A stretch of 64,000 nt of DNA from SSSZ01 sp036732025 (GTDB lineage: Bacteria > Pseudomonadota > Gammaproteobacteria > Burkholderiales > Rhodocyclaceae). The DNA is taken from contig DAINDE010000007.1 in NCBI GenBank assembly GCA_036732025.1, positions 1-64,000 of the forward strand, given 5' to 3'. The notes under the pieces were generated by a model. The model was not told where the DNA came from, made no database searches, and saw only the letters and a program-made list of their open reading frames with translations. Positions 1 to 9,525 of this stretch are shown here, in pieces; position 1 is the stretch's first letter; each line of letters begins with the position of its first letter. The position numbers and the translations under genes were made by a program.

Positions 1-2
1 AC

Positions 3-1163
3 GAAGCCGGCAAGGAATACAAGCTCAACGACAAGATCGCCACCCTGCAGATCCGCCCCCGCGGCTGGCACCTGGACGAGAAGCACGTCCTGGTCGACGG
101 CCAGCGCGTTTCCGGCGGCATCTTCGACTTCGGCCTGGTCTTCTTCCACAACGCCAAGGAGCAGATCGCCCGCGGCGCCGGCCCCTTCTACTACCTGCCC
201 AAGATGGAATGCCACCTGGAAGCCCGGCTGTGGAACGATATCTTCGTCATGGCCCAGGACCACGTCGGCCTCCCGCAAGGCACCATCAAGGCCACCGTGC
301 TGATCGAGACCATTCTCGCCACCTTCGAGATGGAAGAAATCCTCTTCGAGCTGCGCAACCACTCCGCCGGGCTGAATGCCGGCCGCTGGGACTACATCTT
401 CTCCTGCATCAAGAAGTTCAAGAAGAACAAGGACTTCTGCCTGGCCCAGCGGGGCGCCATCACCATGGAAGTGCCCTTCATGCGCAGCTACGCCCTGGCC
501 CTCGTCCAGGCCTGCCACAAGCGCGGCGCCCCGGCCATGGGCGGCATGAGCGCCCTCATCCCGATCAAGAACGACCCGGTGGCCAACGAAAAGGCCCTGG
601 CCGGCATCCGCCACGACAAGACCCGCGACGCCAACGACGGCTTCGATGGCGGCTGGGTGGCCCACCCCGGCCTGGTGCCCATCGCCATGGAAGAATTCGT
701 CAAGGTGCTGGGCGACAAGCCCAACCAGTTCGAGAAGCAGGTGGAAGGCTCCTTCGGCCCGGCCCAGTGGCTCGATTTCCGCCCGGAAACCCCGATCACC
801 GAAGCCGGCCTGCGCAACAACATCAACGTCGGCATCCACTACCTCGGCTCCTGGCTGGCCGGCAACGGCTGCGTGCCCATCCACAACCTGATGGAAGACG
901 CCGCCACCGCCGAAATCTCCCGCTCGCAGGTGTGGCAGTGGGTGGTCAGCCCGAAGGGCATCCTCGACGACGGCCGCAAGGTCACCGTCGAAATGGTCCG
1001 CCCGATGATCGCCGAGGAACTGGCCAAGGTGAAGGCCACCGTCACCGCCCAGGGCGAGGACACCGCCACCTACGACCAGGCCGCGGTCATCTTCGACAAG
1101 ATGTCCCTGACCCCGGAATACCCGGAATTCCTGACCCTCCCGCTGTACGAGGCGATGGCTTAA
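3..1163 (+). CDS. aceB: Malate synthase A, 3' part (5' end outside window)
   Basis: Glyoxylate-shunt enzyme that condenses acetyl-CoA with glyoxylate to give malate, in the cytoplasm. The visible 386 residues are the C-terminal three quarters of a family of about 530 residues; the N-terminus lies upstream of base 1. The substrate-binding RPRGWHL segment, with the catalytic arginine, is at visible residues 18-24. The helix NLMEDAATAEISR carries the expected general-base Asp (nt 897-899). The C-terminal QWVVSPKGILDDG segment is typical of the short A isoform. The stop at 1161-1163 is followed by a terminator hairpin. It shares this window with aceK and two isocitrate dehydrogenases, which fits an active glyoxylate bypass. 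Confidence 0.95.
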   Translation, partial: EAGKEYKLNDKIATLQIRPRGWHLDEKHVLVDGQRVSGGIFDFGLVFFHNAKEQIARGAGPFYYLPKMECHLEARLWNDIFVMAQDHVGLPQGTIKATVLIETILATFEMEEILFELRNHSAGLNAGRWDYIFSCIKKFKKNKDFCLAQRGAITMEVPFMRSYALALVQACHKRGAPAMGGMSALIPIKNDPVANEKALAGIRHDKTRDANDGFDGGWVAHPGLVPIAMEEFVKVLGDKPNQFEKQVEGSFGPAQWLDFRPETPITEAGLRNNINVGIHYLGSWLAGNGCVPIHNLMEDAATAEISRSQVWQWVVSPKGILDDGRKVTVEMVRPMIAEELAKVKATVTAQGEDTATYDQAAVIFDKMSLTPEYPEFLTLPLYEAMA

Positions 1164-1222
1164 GCAGCACCCGGAAAAAAGGCGCTATCGACGCCCAACT
1201 CCGACAGAGAAGCAGCAAGCGG

Positions 1223-1248
1223 AACGCCCCGGGAAACCGGGGCGTTTT
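1223..1248 (+). terminator. Rho-independent terminator after aceB
   Basis: A 10-bp GC-rich stem (AACGCCCCGG / CCGGGGCGTT) around a GAAA tetraloop, with a TTTT run at its 3' side, lies 60 bp after the malate synthase stop. Confidence 0.85.
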
Positions 1249-1283
1249 GCGTTCCGCCCGCAAAGCAGGCTACCCGAGGATTT

Positions 1284-2276
<993 letters not shown>

Positions 2277-2304
2277 AACCTTTCACCTTTGACGTAACGG
2301 CCAG

Positions 2305-3072
2305 TCAAGGCAACGTGAAGCCGCCGTCCACCGTCAGCGCCTGGCCGTTGATGTAGCTGGCCGCCGCTGAAAGCAGGAACAGCACCGGCTGGGCCACCTC
2401 ATCCGGGCTACCCGGACGCCCCGCCGGCGACGACTTGAGGGCGGCGTGCAGGTTGTCGATACCGCCGAAGCCAATGGCGGCCATGGGCGTCTCGATGGGG
2501 CCGGGGCTCACCGCATTGACACGGATGCCCAGGGGCCAGCCCTCCAGGGCTGCGGTGCGGGTAAGGCCGATGACCGCGTGCTTGCTGGCAGTGTAGGGCC
2601 CGAAGTTGGCGAAGGCCACCTGGGCGACGATGGAGGCCGTATTGACGATGGCGCCGCCACCACTCTTCGCCATCGCCACCATCTCGTGCTTGAGACAGTG
2701 GAAGACGCCGAGGACATTGGCGTCCAGCACCGCCGCCGCCTCCTCCCCGGCGAGTTCGGCCAGCGGAGCGACGCGGCCGAGGAGGCCGGCGTTGTTGAAG
2801 GCGCCGTCGAGGCGGCCGAAGGCCTCCACCGTTGCCGCCACCGCCCTCGCCACCTCCGCCTCCACGCTGACGTCCGTGACGAGCGGCAGGGCGGCGCCGC
2901 CCTCGGCGTGGATGCGGGCTGCGAGTTCCTCCAGGGCGCCACCGCGGCGGGCCGCCAGCGCCACGCGGGCGCCGGCCCGGCCGAGGGCGAGGGCGGTGGC
3001 GGCACCGATGCCCGAGGAGGCGCCGGTGACGAGGATGGCCTTGCCGGCCAGATCGGGGTAGCGGTTTTCCAT
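2305..3072 (-). CDS. Short-chain dehydrogenase/reductase (SDR)
   Basis: A 255-residue classical SDR, cytoplasmic NAD(P)(H)-dependent oxidoreductase of unknown substrate. TGASSGIG (residues 16-23) binds the nucleotide, NNAG is at 93-96, and the catalytic Ser147, Tyr160 and Lys164 (YTASK) are present. PGPIETPM follows, as in the family. The start at 3072 is chosen because AAAGGAAAA lies just upstream; an in-frame extension to 3129 would add 19 residues that are not SDR-like. It is divergent from a LysR gene that begins 109 bp away, which is the usual arrangement for a LysR-controlled target. Confidence 0.9.
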   Translation of the reverse strand: MENRYPDLAGKAILVTGASSGIGAATALALGRAGARVALAARRGGALEELAARIHAEGGAALPLVTDVSVEAEVARAVAATVEAFGRLDGAFNNAGLLGRVAPLAELAGEEAAAVLDANVLGVFHCLKHEMVAMAKSGGGAIVNTASIVAQVAFANFGPYTASKHAVIGLTRTAALEGWPLGIRVNAVSPGPIETPMAAIGFGGIDNLHAALKSSPAGRPGSPDEVAQPVLFLLSAAASYINGQALTVDGGFTLP

Positions 3073-3181
3073 AGCGTTTTCCTTTCTTCGTGTTCGCAAT
3101 GACGATGGAAAGGGTAGGCTGCGGCACACTGTGCGACAATCCGCATATTGATTAACAGGCTATTGAACAATTTTCAGCAAT

Positions 3182-4075
3182 ATGCGCACCCCCAGCCTTG
3201 CCGACCTCCAGGCCTTCGCCACCGTCGCCCGCACCCGCAATTTCCGGCGGGCGGCGGCGGAACTTGGCGTCTCGCCGTCCGCCCTCAGCCACGCCCTGCG
3301 CAATGCGGAAAATCACCTGGGGGTGCGGCTGCTCAACCGCACCACACGCAGCGTCGCCCCTACCGAGGCCGGCCAACGCCTGCTGGCGCGGCTGGCGCCA
3401 GCCCTCCAGGACATCCATGGCGCCCTGGAAGAAATCAACGCGTTCCGCCAGTCGCCCCTGGGCACCCTGCGCATCAACGCCCCCCGGGCCGCCTGCGAAC
3501 TGGTGCTGGCGCCCCTTGTCGCCCGCTTCCTGCAGGCTCATCCCGGCATGCGAGTCGAACTGGTGGGCGACAACGCCTTCGTGGACATCGTCGCCGAGGG
3601 CTACGATGCCGGCGTCCGCTTCGGCGAAAGCCTGCAGCAGGACATGGTGGCCGTCCCCGTAGGCCCGCCCCAGCGCTTCATCGTTGTCGCCTCCCCAGCC
3701 TACCTGGCGGCCCACGGTGCACCGCCCTGCCCGCGGGATCTGGGGCAGCACGCCTGCATCCGCATCCGCCTGCCGGGCGGCAAGCCCTATCGCTGGGAAT
3801 TCAGCAAGGGAAGCGAGCGCATCGACATCGAGGTGGACGGCCCCCTGGCCACTGGCGAAATGGCGGTCATGGTCGACGCCGCCGAAGCGGGCCTGGGGCT
3901 GGCCTACGTCTATGCCCAGTACGCCGCCCCGGCCATGGCGACCGGCCGCCTGGTGACGGTGCTGGACGACTGGTGCCCGGAAATCCCGGGCTTCTATCTC
4001 TATTACCCCAGCCGCAAGCTGATGCCCGCCGGCCTCAAGGCCTTCGTGGCCATGCTGCGGGGCGAGGGGGCTTAG
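3182..4075 (+). CDS. LysR-family transcriptional regulator
   Basis: A 297-residue LysR-type regulator. The N-terminal winged helix-turn-helix covers about residues 5-65 (ADLQAFATVARTRNFRRAAA, then NRTTRSVAPTEAGQRLL). An effector-binding substrate domain follows from about residue 90. LRINAPRAACELVLAPLVARF and the PSRKLMPAGLKAFV tail match the subgroup that often sits beside oxidoreductase genes. It is divergent from the SDR and aldo/keto reductase genes, and probably controls them; the effector is unknown. The stop overlaps the convergent HAD gene by 4 bp. Confidence 0.92.
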   Translation: MRTPSLADLQAFATVARTRNFRRAAAELGVSPSALSHALRNAENHLGVRLLNRTTRSVAPTEAGQRLLARLAPALQDIHGALEEINAFRQSPLGTLRINAPRAACELVLAPLVARFLQAHPGMRVELVGDNAFVDIVAEGYDAGVRFGESLQQDMVAVPVGPPQRFIVVASPAYLAAHGAPPCPRDLGQHACIRIRLPGGKPYRWEFSKGSERIDIEVDGPLATGEMAVMVDAAEAGLGLAYVYAQYAAPAMATGRLVTVLDDWCPEIPGFYLYYPSRKLMPAGLKAFVAMLRGEGA

Positions 4076-4839
4076 CTCGCCAGCAGCCGCTCCACCGCCG
4101 CCGCGAAGTCGTCCACCACCGCCGCCGGCTGGATTTGCCCGTCGCCCTCGTCTTCCGGCCGGTACTTGCCGGTGCGCACCAGGATGCCGGGAATCCCCGC
4201 CGCCTGGGCGCCGCCGATGTCGTCCCTAAGGTCGTCGCCAATCAGCACGGCGTCGGCGGGGGCCATCCCCAGTTCCGCCAGGGCGCCCAGGAAGAAGGTG
4301 GCGGCAGGCTTGCCCACCACTTCCGCCTGAACCCCGGCGCCGTATTCCAGGGCGGTGACGTAGGCGCCCATGTCCAGGGTCAGGCCGTCGGGATCCTTGA
4401 AGTAGCGGTTGCGGGCCATGGCGATCAACGGCAGGCCATCCATCAGCAGGCGGAAGGCCCGGTTCATGCGCTCGAAGGTGAAGTGGGGGCCGGCGTCGCC
4501 GATGACCACGGCGTCCGGGCTGGCGCTGCTGGGCCCGACCTCGTCGGCGATGTCGGGATGCACCAGGTAATGGGGCGACAGGCCCCGGGCCCGCACCAGA
4601 TGGCGGGTGGCGAGGACGGCGGTGTGGATTTCGGCCGCCGCCACCTCGAAGCCCAGACCCCGCAGCAGCTCGACGATGGCGCCGCGCGGCGAGCGGGTGG
4701 TGTTGGTGAGGAAGCGCAGGGGCAGGCCGCTTTCACGCAACCGGGCCAGGGCGCGCACGGCGCCCGGCACCGCTTGGGGTCCGACGTGGAGGACGCCCGC
4801 CAGGTCGATGAGTACGGCGGCAGGGGAAGGGAGCGTCAT
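4072..4839 (-). CDS. HAD-superfamily IIA hydrolase (LHPP-like)
   Basis: A 255-residue subfamily IIA HAD hydrolase resembling LHPP-type phosphatases. Motif I is DLAGVLHVG, with nucleophile Asp12. The usual second Asp two residues later is Ala14; the LHPP branch has Ser there. Motif II is FLTNTTRS, motif III GKPAATFF (Lys), and motif IV IGDDLRDDIGGAQAAG. Likely a phosphatase acting on a small phospho-compound or pyrophosphate; the substrate is unknown. It converges on the LysR gene with a 4-bp overlap at the stops. Confidence 0.85.
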   Translation of the reverse strand: MTLPSPAAVLIDLAGVLHVGPQAVPGAVRALARLRESGLPLRFLTNTTRSPRGAIVELLRGLGFEVAAAEIHTAVLATRHLVRARGLSPHYLVHPDIADEVGPSSASPDAVVIGDAGPHFTFERMNRAFRLLMDGLPLIAMARNRYFKDPDGLTLDMGAYVTALEYGAGVQAEVVGKPAATFFLGALAELGMAPADAVLIGDDLRDDIGGAQAAGIPGILVRTGKYRPEDEGDGQIQPAAVVDDFAAAVERLLAS

Positions 4840-4938
4840 GGCATTTCCGTGGGCTGGGTTGGCGCCGGCGCCGGGCCGGCCGGAGATTTCTTTGCGACTG
4901 TGTAGCGGAATGAAAGTTCAGGCACCGCACCAGGCACG

Positions 4939-4957
4939 TTTTGTGCACCGCACAAAA
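4939..4957. promoter_or_regulatory. Perfect palindrome upstream of the small membrane gene
   Basis: TTTTGTGC and GCACAAAA form an 8-bp perfect inverted repeat around ACC, 42 bp before the ATG at 4999. A second, shorter dyad (TTTG-TCG-CAAA, 4971-4981) lies between it and the ribosome binding site and resembles one half of the first. This looks like an operator for a dimeric regulator; the protein that binds it is unknown. Confidence 0.45.
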
Positions 4958-4998
4958 TACGGCGATTCGTTTTGTCGCAAACATTACAGGAGAACAGC

Positions 4999-5202
4999 AT
5001 GGATAAGTGGACCCGATGGACAGAGTTCCTCGCCTGCGGCATCTTCGTCCTGCCGGCGGTGCTCGGCTTCGGCCTCGACAGCTTCGAGGCCTTCGCCGTC
5101 ACCCTCGGCCTGATGCAGATCGTCTTCATCTTCGCCACCCTGGGGGCGCCGGCCGTAACCTTGCCCACCAAGGCCGACGACGACCGGGAGCGGCGCCGGT
5201 AG
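4999..5202 (+). CDS. Small hypothetical membrane protein (67 aa)
   Basis: Not recognised. The 67 residues hold two hydrophobic stretches (about residues 10-27 and 31-54) and a charged tail (TKADDDRERRR), so it is probably a small two-helix inner-membrane protein. The start at 4999 is chosen because it has AGGAGAACAGC just upstream. An in-frame ATG at 4972 would add nine residues and overlap the upstream dyads. It is followed by a long hairpin and then the CidA/LrgB pair on the same strand. GC-rich codon use supports a real gene. Confidence 0.6.
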   Translation: MDKWTRWTEFLACGIFVLPAVLGFGLDSFEAFAVTLGLMQIVFIFATLGAPAVTLPTKADDDRERRR

Positions 5203-5210
5203 GCGCCGCC

Positions 5211-5245
5211 GGCCATCGGGGATGCATGCAGGCTCCCCGATGGCC
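5211..5245. terminator. Hairpin between the small membrane gene and cidA
   Basis: Perfect 12-bp arms (GGCCATCGGGGA / TCCCCGATGGCC) around an 11-nt loop begin 9 bp after the stop at 5202. No T run follows directly, so it may be an mRNA-stabilising hairpin or a weak terminator. Confidence 0.5.
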
Positions 5246-5351
5246 CCCCGGGAGAAGATACATTTATTAAAAAATAACGGTACATGGCGGGCGTTTATTT
5301 TACCAATAGGCGCCAATACACTGGGCAGATCCTGTCTTGGGGAGAACGCCC

Positions 5352-5711
5352 ATGCTTGCCGCCCTGACCCAACTGCTGCTCTTCCAGCTCGCCGGCGAGG
5401 CGATCGTCCGCACCCTGGACCTGCCCCTGCCCGGGCCGGTGCTGGGCATGCTCTTCCTCTTCCTGGCGCTGGCCTGGCGCGGCGGCCCCGGCGAGGCGCT
5501 GCAAACCACCAGCCAGGGCTTGCTGCAACACCTGTCGTTGCTCTTCGTCCCGGCGGGCACCGGTATCGTGGTCCATCTCGACCGGGTGGCGGCGGAGTGG
5601 CTGCCGCTTCTCGCCGCCCTGGTCGCGAGCACGGCGGCGACCCTCGCCGTAACCGCCCTGGCCATGCGCGCCGTGCAGCGCCGTGGCGGCCTGCCGGAGG
5701 ACGCGGCATGA
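5352..5711 (+). CDS. CidA/LrgA family membrane protein
   Basis: A 119-residue integral membrane protein of the holin-like CidA/LrgA family (4 predicted helices), with the family core PLPGPVLGMLFLFLAL and LLFVPAGTGIVVHL. In characterised systems such proteins work with LrgB-type partners in murein hydrolase export control or in pyruvate/acetate-linked transport. The start at 5352 follows GGGGAGAACGCC. The stop overlaps the LrgB start (ATGA), so the two are translationally coupled. Confidence 0.9.
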   Translation: MLAALTQLLLFQLAGEAIVRTLDLPLPGPVLGMLFLFLALAWRGGPGEALQTTSQGLLQHLSLLFVPAGTGIVVHLDRVAAEWLPLLAALVASTAATLAVTALAMRAVQRRGGLPEDAA

Positions 5712-6427
5712 CGCCCCGGCTCAACGAACTCTGGGTCTATCTCGCCGCCTCGCCCCTGCTCGGCCTCACCGTGACCCTGGTAGCCTACCAGGGGGCCTAC
5801 TGGATCTTCCGCCGCTCGGGCATGCATCCCCTGGCCAACCCGGTGCTGCTCGCCGTTTCCCTCCTGGTGGCGCTGCTGCTGGCCACCGGCACGCCCTACC
5901 GCACCTATTTCGACGGCGCCCAGTTCGTGCACTTCCTGCTCGGCCCGGCCACGGTGGCCCTGGCGGTGCCGCTCTACACCCAGTTCCGGCGGGTGAGGGC
6001 GATGGCCCTGCCGATCGCCGTCGGCCTGGCGGCGGGGAGCCTCACGGCCATCCTGTCGGCGGTGGCGGTGGGCCGCCTGCTCGGCGCCAGCACGCCCTCC
6101 GTGCTCTCCCTGGCGCCCAAGTCGGTGACCACGCCCATCGCCATGGGGGTGGCGGAACGCATCGGCGGCATTCCCTCCCTGACCGCCGTGCTGGTCATCG
6201 CCACCGGCATCCTCGGAGCGGTCGCCGGCCGCAGCCTGTTCAACGCCCTGGGGGTGAAGGACCCGGCGATCCGCGGGTTCGCCATCGGGGTCGCCTCCCA
6301 CGGCATCGGCACCGCCCGGGCTTTCCAGACCAGCGAGCAGGCGGGGGCCTTCGCCGCCCTGGCCATGGGGCTCAACGGCCTCCTGACCGCCCTGCTGGTC
6401 CCCGCCCTGATGCCCCTTTTAGGGTAA
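5708..6427 (+). CDS. LrgB family membrane protein
   Basis: A 239-residue polytopic membrane protein, the LrgB partner of the CidA-like gene it overlaps by 4 bp. Family hallmarks are LSLAPKSVTTPIAMGVAERI and GVASHGIGTARAF; the length matches the family (about 230-240). It is inferred to form an inner-membrane complex with CidA that moves small organic acids or controls lysis. A histidine kinase gene starts 7 bp after its stop, so the pair and the two-component system may form one operon. Confidence 0.92.
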   Translation: MTPRLNELWVYLAASPLLGLTVTLVAYQGAYWIFRRSGMHPLANPVLLAVSLLVALLLATGTPYRTYFDGAQFVHFLLGPATVALAVPLYTQFRRVRAMALPIAVGLAAGSLTAILSAVAVGRLLGASTPSVLSLAPKSVTTPIAMGVAERIGGIPSLTAVLVIATGILGAVAGRSLFNALGVKDPAIRGFAIGVASHGIGTARAFQTSEQAGAFAALAMGLNGLLTALLVPALMPLLG

Positions 6428-6433
6428 GTCCCT

Positions 6434-8827
6434 ATGGCCGCCGGCAGGCCGAGGGCGAACAATCCGTCCATGCTGATTCCCCCACCGCCACGCCAGCCGC
6501 GGCAGACCTGGCTGTGGTCCGCACCCTATTTCGCCATCGGCGTCTTCGCCGTGGCCATGCTCGTGGTCACCGCCATCCTGCAGTGGCGCGAGCAGGACAC
6601 GGCGCGCTCGGCCCTGGAAGGCGACATGCACTGGGCAGAACGGACCATCGAGTCGCACCTGCACAGCCACGCCGACTTCCTGGCCCAACTGGGCCGCGAC
6701 CAGGAATTCATGCAGCTCGACTACGAGGCCTTCCAGGTCCGGGCCGGCCGCTATGCCCTGGAAAACCTGGACGTGGTGGCCATCGTCTGGGTGAATACGG
6801 ACGGCAAGGTGGAGTGGGTGGCGCCCTACGAAACCACCGCCACCTTCGTCGGCGACCAGCTCACCGGCGTGCGCCTGGAGGCGCTGCAGGCGGCATTGCG
6901 CAGCCGCCGGGCCGCCTTTTCCCCGGACTACCCGGATGCCAGCCAGCGCCGGGCCACGGACCTGATCCAGCCGGTGCAGCGGGGCAGCAGCGACCTGGGC
7001 GCCTTCGTCGCCCTGGTTTCCCTCGACAACCTGCTGCGCACCACGCTACCCACCTGGTTTTCCGCCAAGTACAACCTGACCCTGGTGGATGCCAACCAGC
7101 GGGAACTGCTCTCCAACGCCTCGGCCAAGCCGACGGACCGGGAGATTTCCGGCACCATCGCCGTGGACCTCCTCGACAACCGCCTCGGCCTGCATGTGGT
7201 GGCCTACCGCACCGGCGGGGCCTGGGTGCGCTACCTGCCCGCCGGCCTCATCGTCACCCTCACGCTCCTCGCCGCCGGCACCCTCATCCAGTTGCGGCGC
7301 CACGCCAGCCGCCGGGCCGAGACCGAGGAACAGCTCCGCCGCGCCTACGCCTTCCGCCAGGCCATGTCCCAGTCCATGATCACCGGCCTGCGGGCCATCG
7401 ACATGGATGGGCGGATCACTTTCGTCAACGCCGCCTTCTGCCGCATGACCGGGTTTTCCGAGGAAGAACTGGTAGGCGTCGCCCCGCCCTACCCCTACTG
7501 GCCGCCGGAGGAATTCGCCCAGCTCGACCGCAACATCAAGCAGGCCCTGGCCGGGCAGTCGCCCCCCGGCGGCTTCGAGATGCGCATCATGAGGAAGAAC
7601 GGCGAGCGCTTCGACGTGCGCCTCTATTTTTCGCCCCTCATCGATACCGTCGGCGGCCGCCAGATCGGCTGGATGGCTTCGATGAACGACATCACCGAAC
7701 CGAAGCGGGCGCGCAAGGAGCTGGAACAGGCCCACGAGCGCTTCGTCACCGTCATCGACGGCCTGGACACGGCGGTGCATGTGGCCGACGCCGGGACGGG
7801 CGAGATCCTCTTCGCCAACCGGGCCTTCCAGGCCATCTACGGCTTCGACGCCGTCGGCGCCGATTCCGCCCACCTCACCGCCCCCTGCCGCCCACCGGCC
7901 GAGGCCCTGCGCCGCGACCCGGCCACCCTCGCCGCCGCCGACCTGCCCTGCGAGCTGTTCGATGGCGAACTGCAGCACCAGCTCTCGGGCCACTGGTACC
8001 ACGTCCATGAACGGGCCATCCGCTGGGTGGACGGGCGCACGGTGCGGGTGCAGATCGCCGCCGACATCACCGACAAGAAGCACATCGACGAGGTCAACCT
8101 GCAGCAGCAGAAGCGCCTGGAGCAGACTTCCCGCCTCATCACCATGGGCGAGATGGCATCGTCCCTGGCCCACGAGCTGAACCAGCCCCTCTCGGCCATC
8201 GCCAACTACAGCGCCGGCTGCGTCAAGCGCCTGCAGTCGGGCAACTACCGCATCGAGGACATCCTCGCCGCCATGCAGAAGGCCAGCGACCAGGCCGAGC
8301 GCGCCGGCAAGATCATCCGCCGCATGCGGGACATGGTGAAAAAGGGCGATCCCAACCGCCAGCCCATCGCCCTCGCCGACCTGGTGGAAGAAGCCCGCGC
8401 CTTCGCCGACATCGAGGCCAAGAAGATCGGCGTCGCCATCGTCCTCGACCTGCCTGCCGACCTGCCGGCCATCAACGTGGATCGCATCATGATCGAGCAG
8501 GTACTCCTCAACCTGGTCAAGAACGGCATCGAGGCCATGCAGGCGGTCGCCCCGGAACGGCGGCAACTGACCATCAGCGCCCGTCCCGCCGACGAGCGCA
8601 TGCTCGAGGTCGCCGTCGCCGACCACGGCCACGGCCTGCCGGAGGAGGACGCGGAAAGGATCTTCGCCCCCTTCTACACCACCAAGCCGGAAGGCATGGG
8701 CATCGGCCTCGCCATCTGCCGATCCATCATAGAATTCCACCAGGGCCGCCTGTGGGCGGAACCGAACCGGGAAGGCGGCACCGTCTTCCGCTTCACCGTA
8801 CCTCTGGAGGAGGAAAACCATGAGTGA
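6434..8827 (+). CDS. PAS-domain sensor histidine kinase
   Basis: A 797-residue membrane sensor kinase. TM1 is at about residues 30-50 and TM2 at about 268-290, with a periplasmic sensor region of about 215 residues between them. Two PAS domains follow (about 315-435 and 438-550). The HisKA box has phospho-acceptor His580 in AHELNQPLSAIANY, and a HATPase domain ends the protein (GHGLPEEDAERIFAPFYTTK, GMGIGLAICRSIIEFHQG). The HELNQPL type pairs with FixJ-like regulators, and one follows with an 8-bp overlap. The start at 6434 is uncertain: an ATG at 6470 is equally possible. The signal is unknown; the position after lrgB suggests it could control that pair. Confidence 0.92.
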   Translation: MAAGRPRANNPSMLIPPPPRQPRQTWLWSAPYFAIGVFAVAMLVVTAILQWREQDTARSALEGDMHWAERTIESHLHSHADFLAQLGRDQEFMQLDYEAFQVRAGRYALENLDVVAIVWVNTDGKVEWVAPYETTATFVGDQLTGVRLEALQAALRSRRAAFSPDYPDASQRRATDLIQPVQRGSSDLGAFVALVSLDNLLRTTLPTWFSAKYNLTLVDANQRELLSNASAKPTDREISGTIAVDLLDNRLGLHVVAYRTGGAWVRYLPAGLIVTLTLLAAGTLIQLRRHASRRAETEEQLRRAYAFRQAMSQSMITGLRAIDMDGRITFVNAAFCRMTGFSEEELVGVAPPYPYWPPEEFAQLDRNIKQALAGQSPPGGFEMRIMRKNGERFDVRLYFSPLIDTVGGRQIGWMASMNDITEPKRARKELEQAHERFVTVIDGLDTAVHVADAGTGEILFANRAFQAIYGFDAVGADSAHLTAPCRPPAEALRRDPATLAAADLPCELFDGELQHQLSGHWYHVHERAIRWVDGRTVRVQIAADITDKKHIDEVNLQQQKRLEQTSRLITMGEMASSLAHELNQPLSAIANYSAGCVKRLQSGNYRIEDILAAMQKASDQAERAGKIIRRMRDMVKKGDPNRQPIALADLVEEARAFADIEAKKIGVAIVLDLPADLPAINVDRIMIEQVLLNLVKNGIEAMQAVAPERRQLTISARPADERMLEVAVADHGHGLPEEDAERIFAPFYTTKPEGMGIGLAICRSIIEFHQGRLWAEPNREGGTVFRFTVPLEEENHE

Positions 8828-9434
8828 CGCCACCATCTACGTCGTGGACGACGACGAGGCCATGCGCGATTCCATGACCTGGTTCCTCGAAGGCGAGGGC
8901 TACCGGGTGGCCTGCTTCGCTTCCGCCGCCGCCTTCCTCGCCGCCCGCAGCGACGCCATGCGCGGCTGCCTGGTGCTGGACGTGCGCATGCCCGACATGA
9001 GCGGCCTGGAACTGCACGAACGCCTCGACGCCCTGGGCAGCACCCTGCCCATCATCTTCGTCACCGGCCACGGCGACGTGCCCATGGCGGTTTCCGCCCT
9101 GCAGCGGGGCGCCTGCGACTTCATCGAAAAGCCCTTCAACAACGACGAGATCCTCTCCCGCATCCGCCGCGCCCTGGAACTGGACGCCCAGCTGGCCGCC
9201 CGCCGCCAGCGGGACACGGCCATTTCCCACCGCCTCGGACAACTGACGCCGCGGGAGCGGGAAGTGATGAAGCTGGTGGTCGCCGGCAAGCTCAACAAGC
9301 AGATCGCCGACGCCCTCGACATCAGCATGAAGACGGTGGAAGCCCACCGGGCCCGGGTGATGGAAAAGATGGGGGTGCGTACCCTGGCCGAACTGGTCAA
9401 GGCCGCCATCGCCCTTGAAGACGAGGAACGCTGA
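8820..9434 (+). CDS. FixJ/NarL-type response regulator
   Basis: A 204-residue two-domain regulator. The receiver domain has the acidic pocket DDDEA (residues 10-14), phospho-acceptor Asp54 in LVLDVRMPDMSG, then Thr in FVTGHGDVPMAV and Lys in FIEKPF. The LuxR-type helix-turn-helix at about 140-200 includes LTPREREVMKLVVAGKLNKQIA. It overlaps the kinase gene by 8 bp, so the two are coupled cognates. FixJ-type receivers are known to dimerise on phosphorylation and activate transcription. Confidence 0.95.
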   Translation: MSDATIYVVDDDEAMRDSMTWFLEGEGYRVACFASAAAFLAARSDAMRGCLVLDVRMPDMSGLELHERLDALGSTLPIIFVTGHGDVPMAVSALQRGACDFIEKPFNNDEILSRIRRALELDAQLAARRQRDTAISHRLGQLTPREREVMKLVVAGKLNKQIADALDISMKTVEAHRARVMEKMGVRTLAELVKAAIALEDEER

Positions 9435-9525
9435 CCCCATATCCGCCTTGCGGTTATGATGGCGGCTCGCCGCAACCCTGCACGCCCGCAGCGGTCAAAG
9501 CCGCAACCCTGATCCCCGTTCCGCC

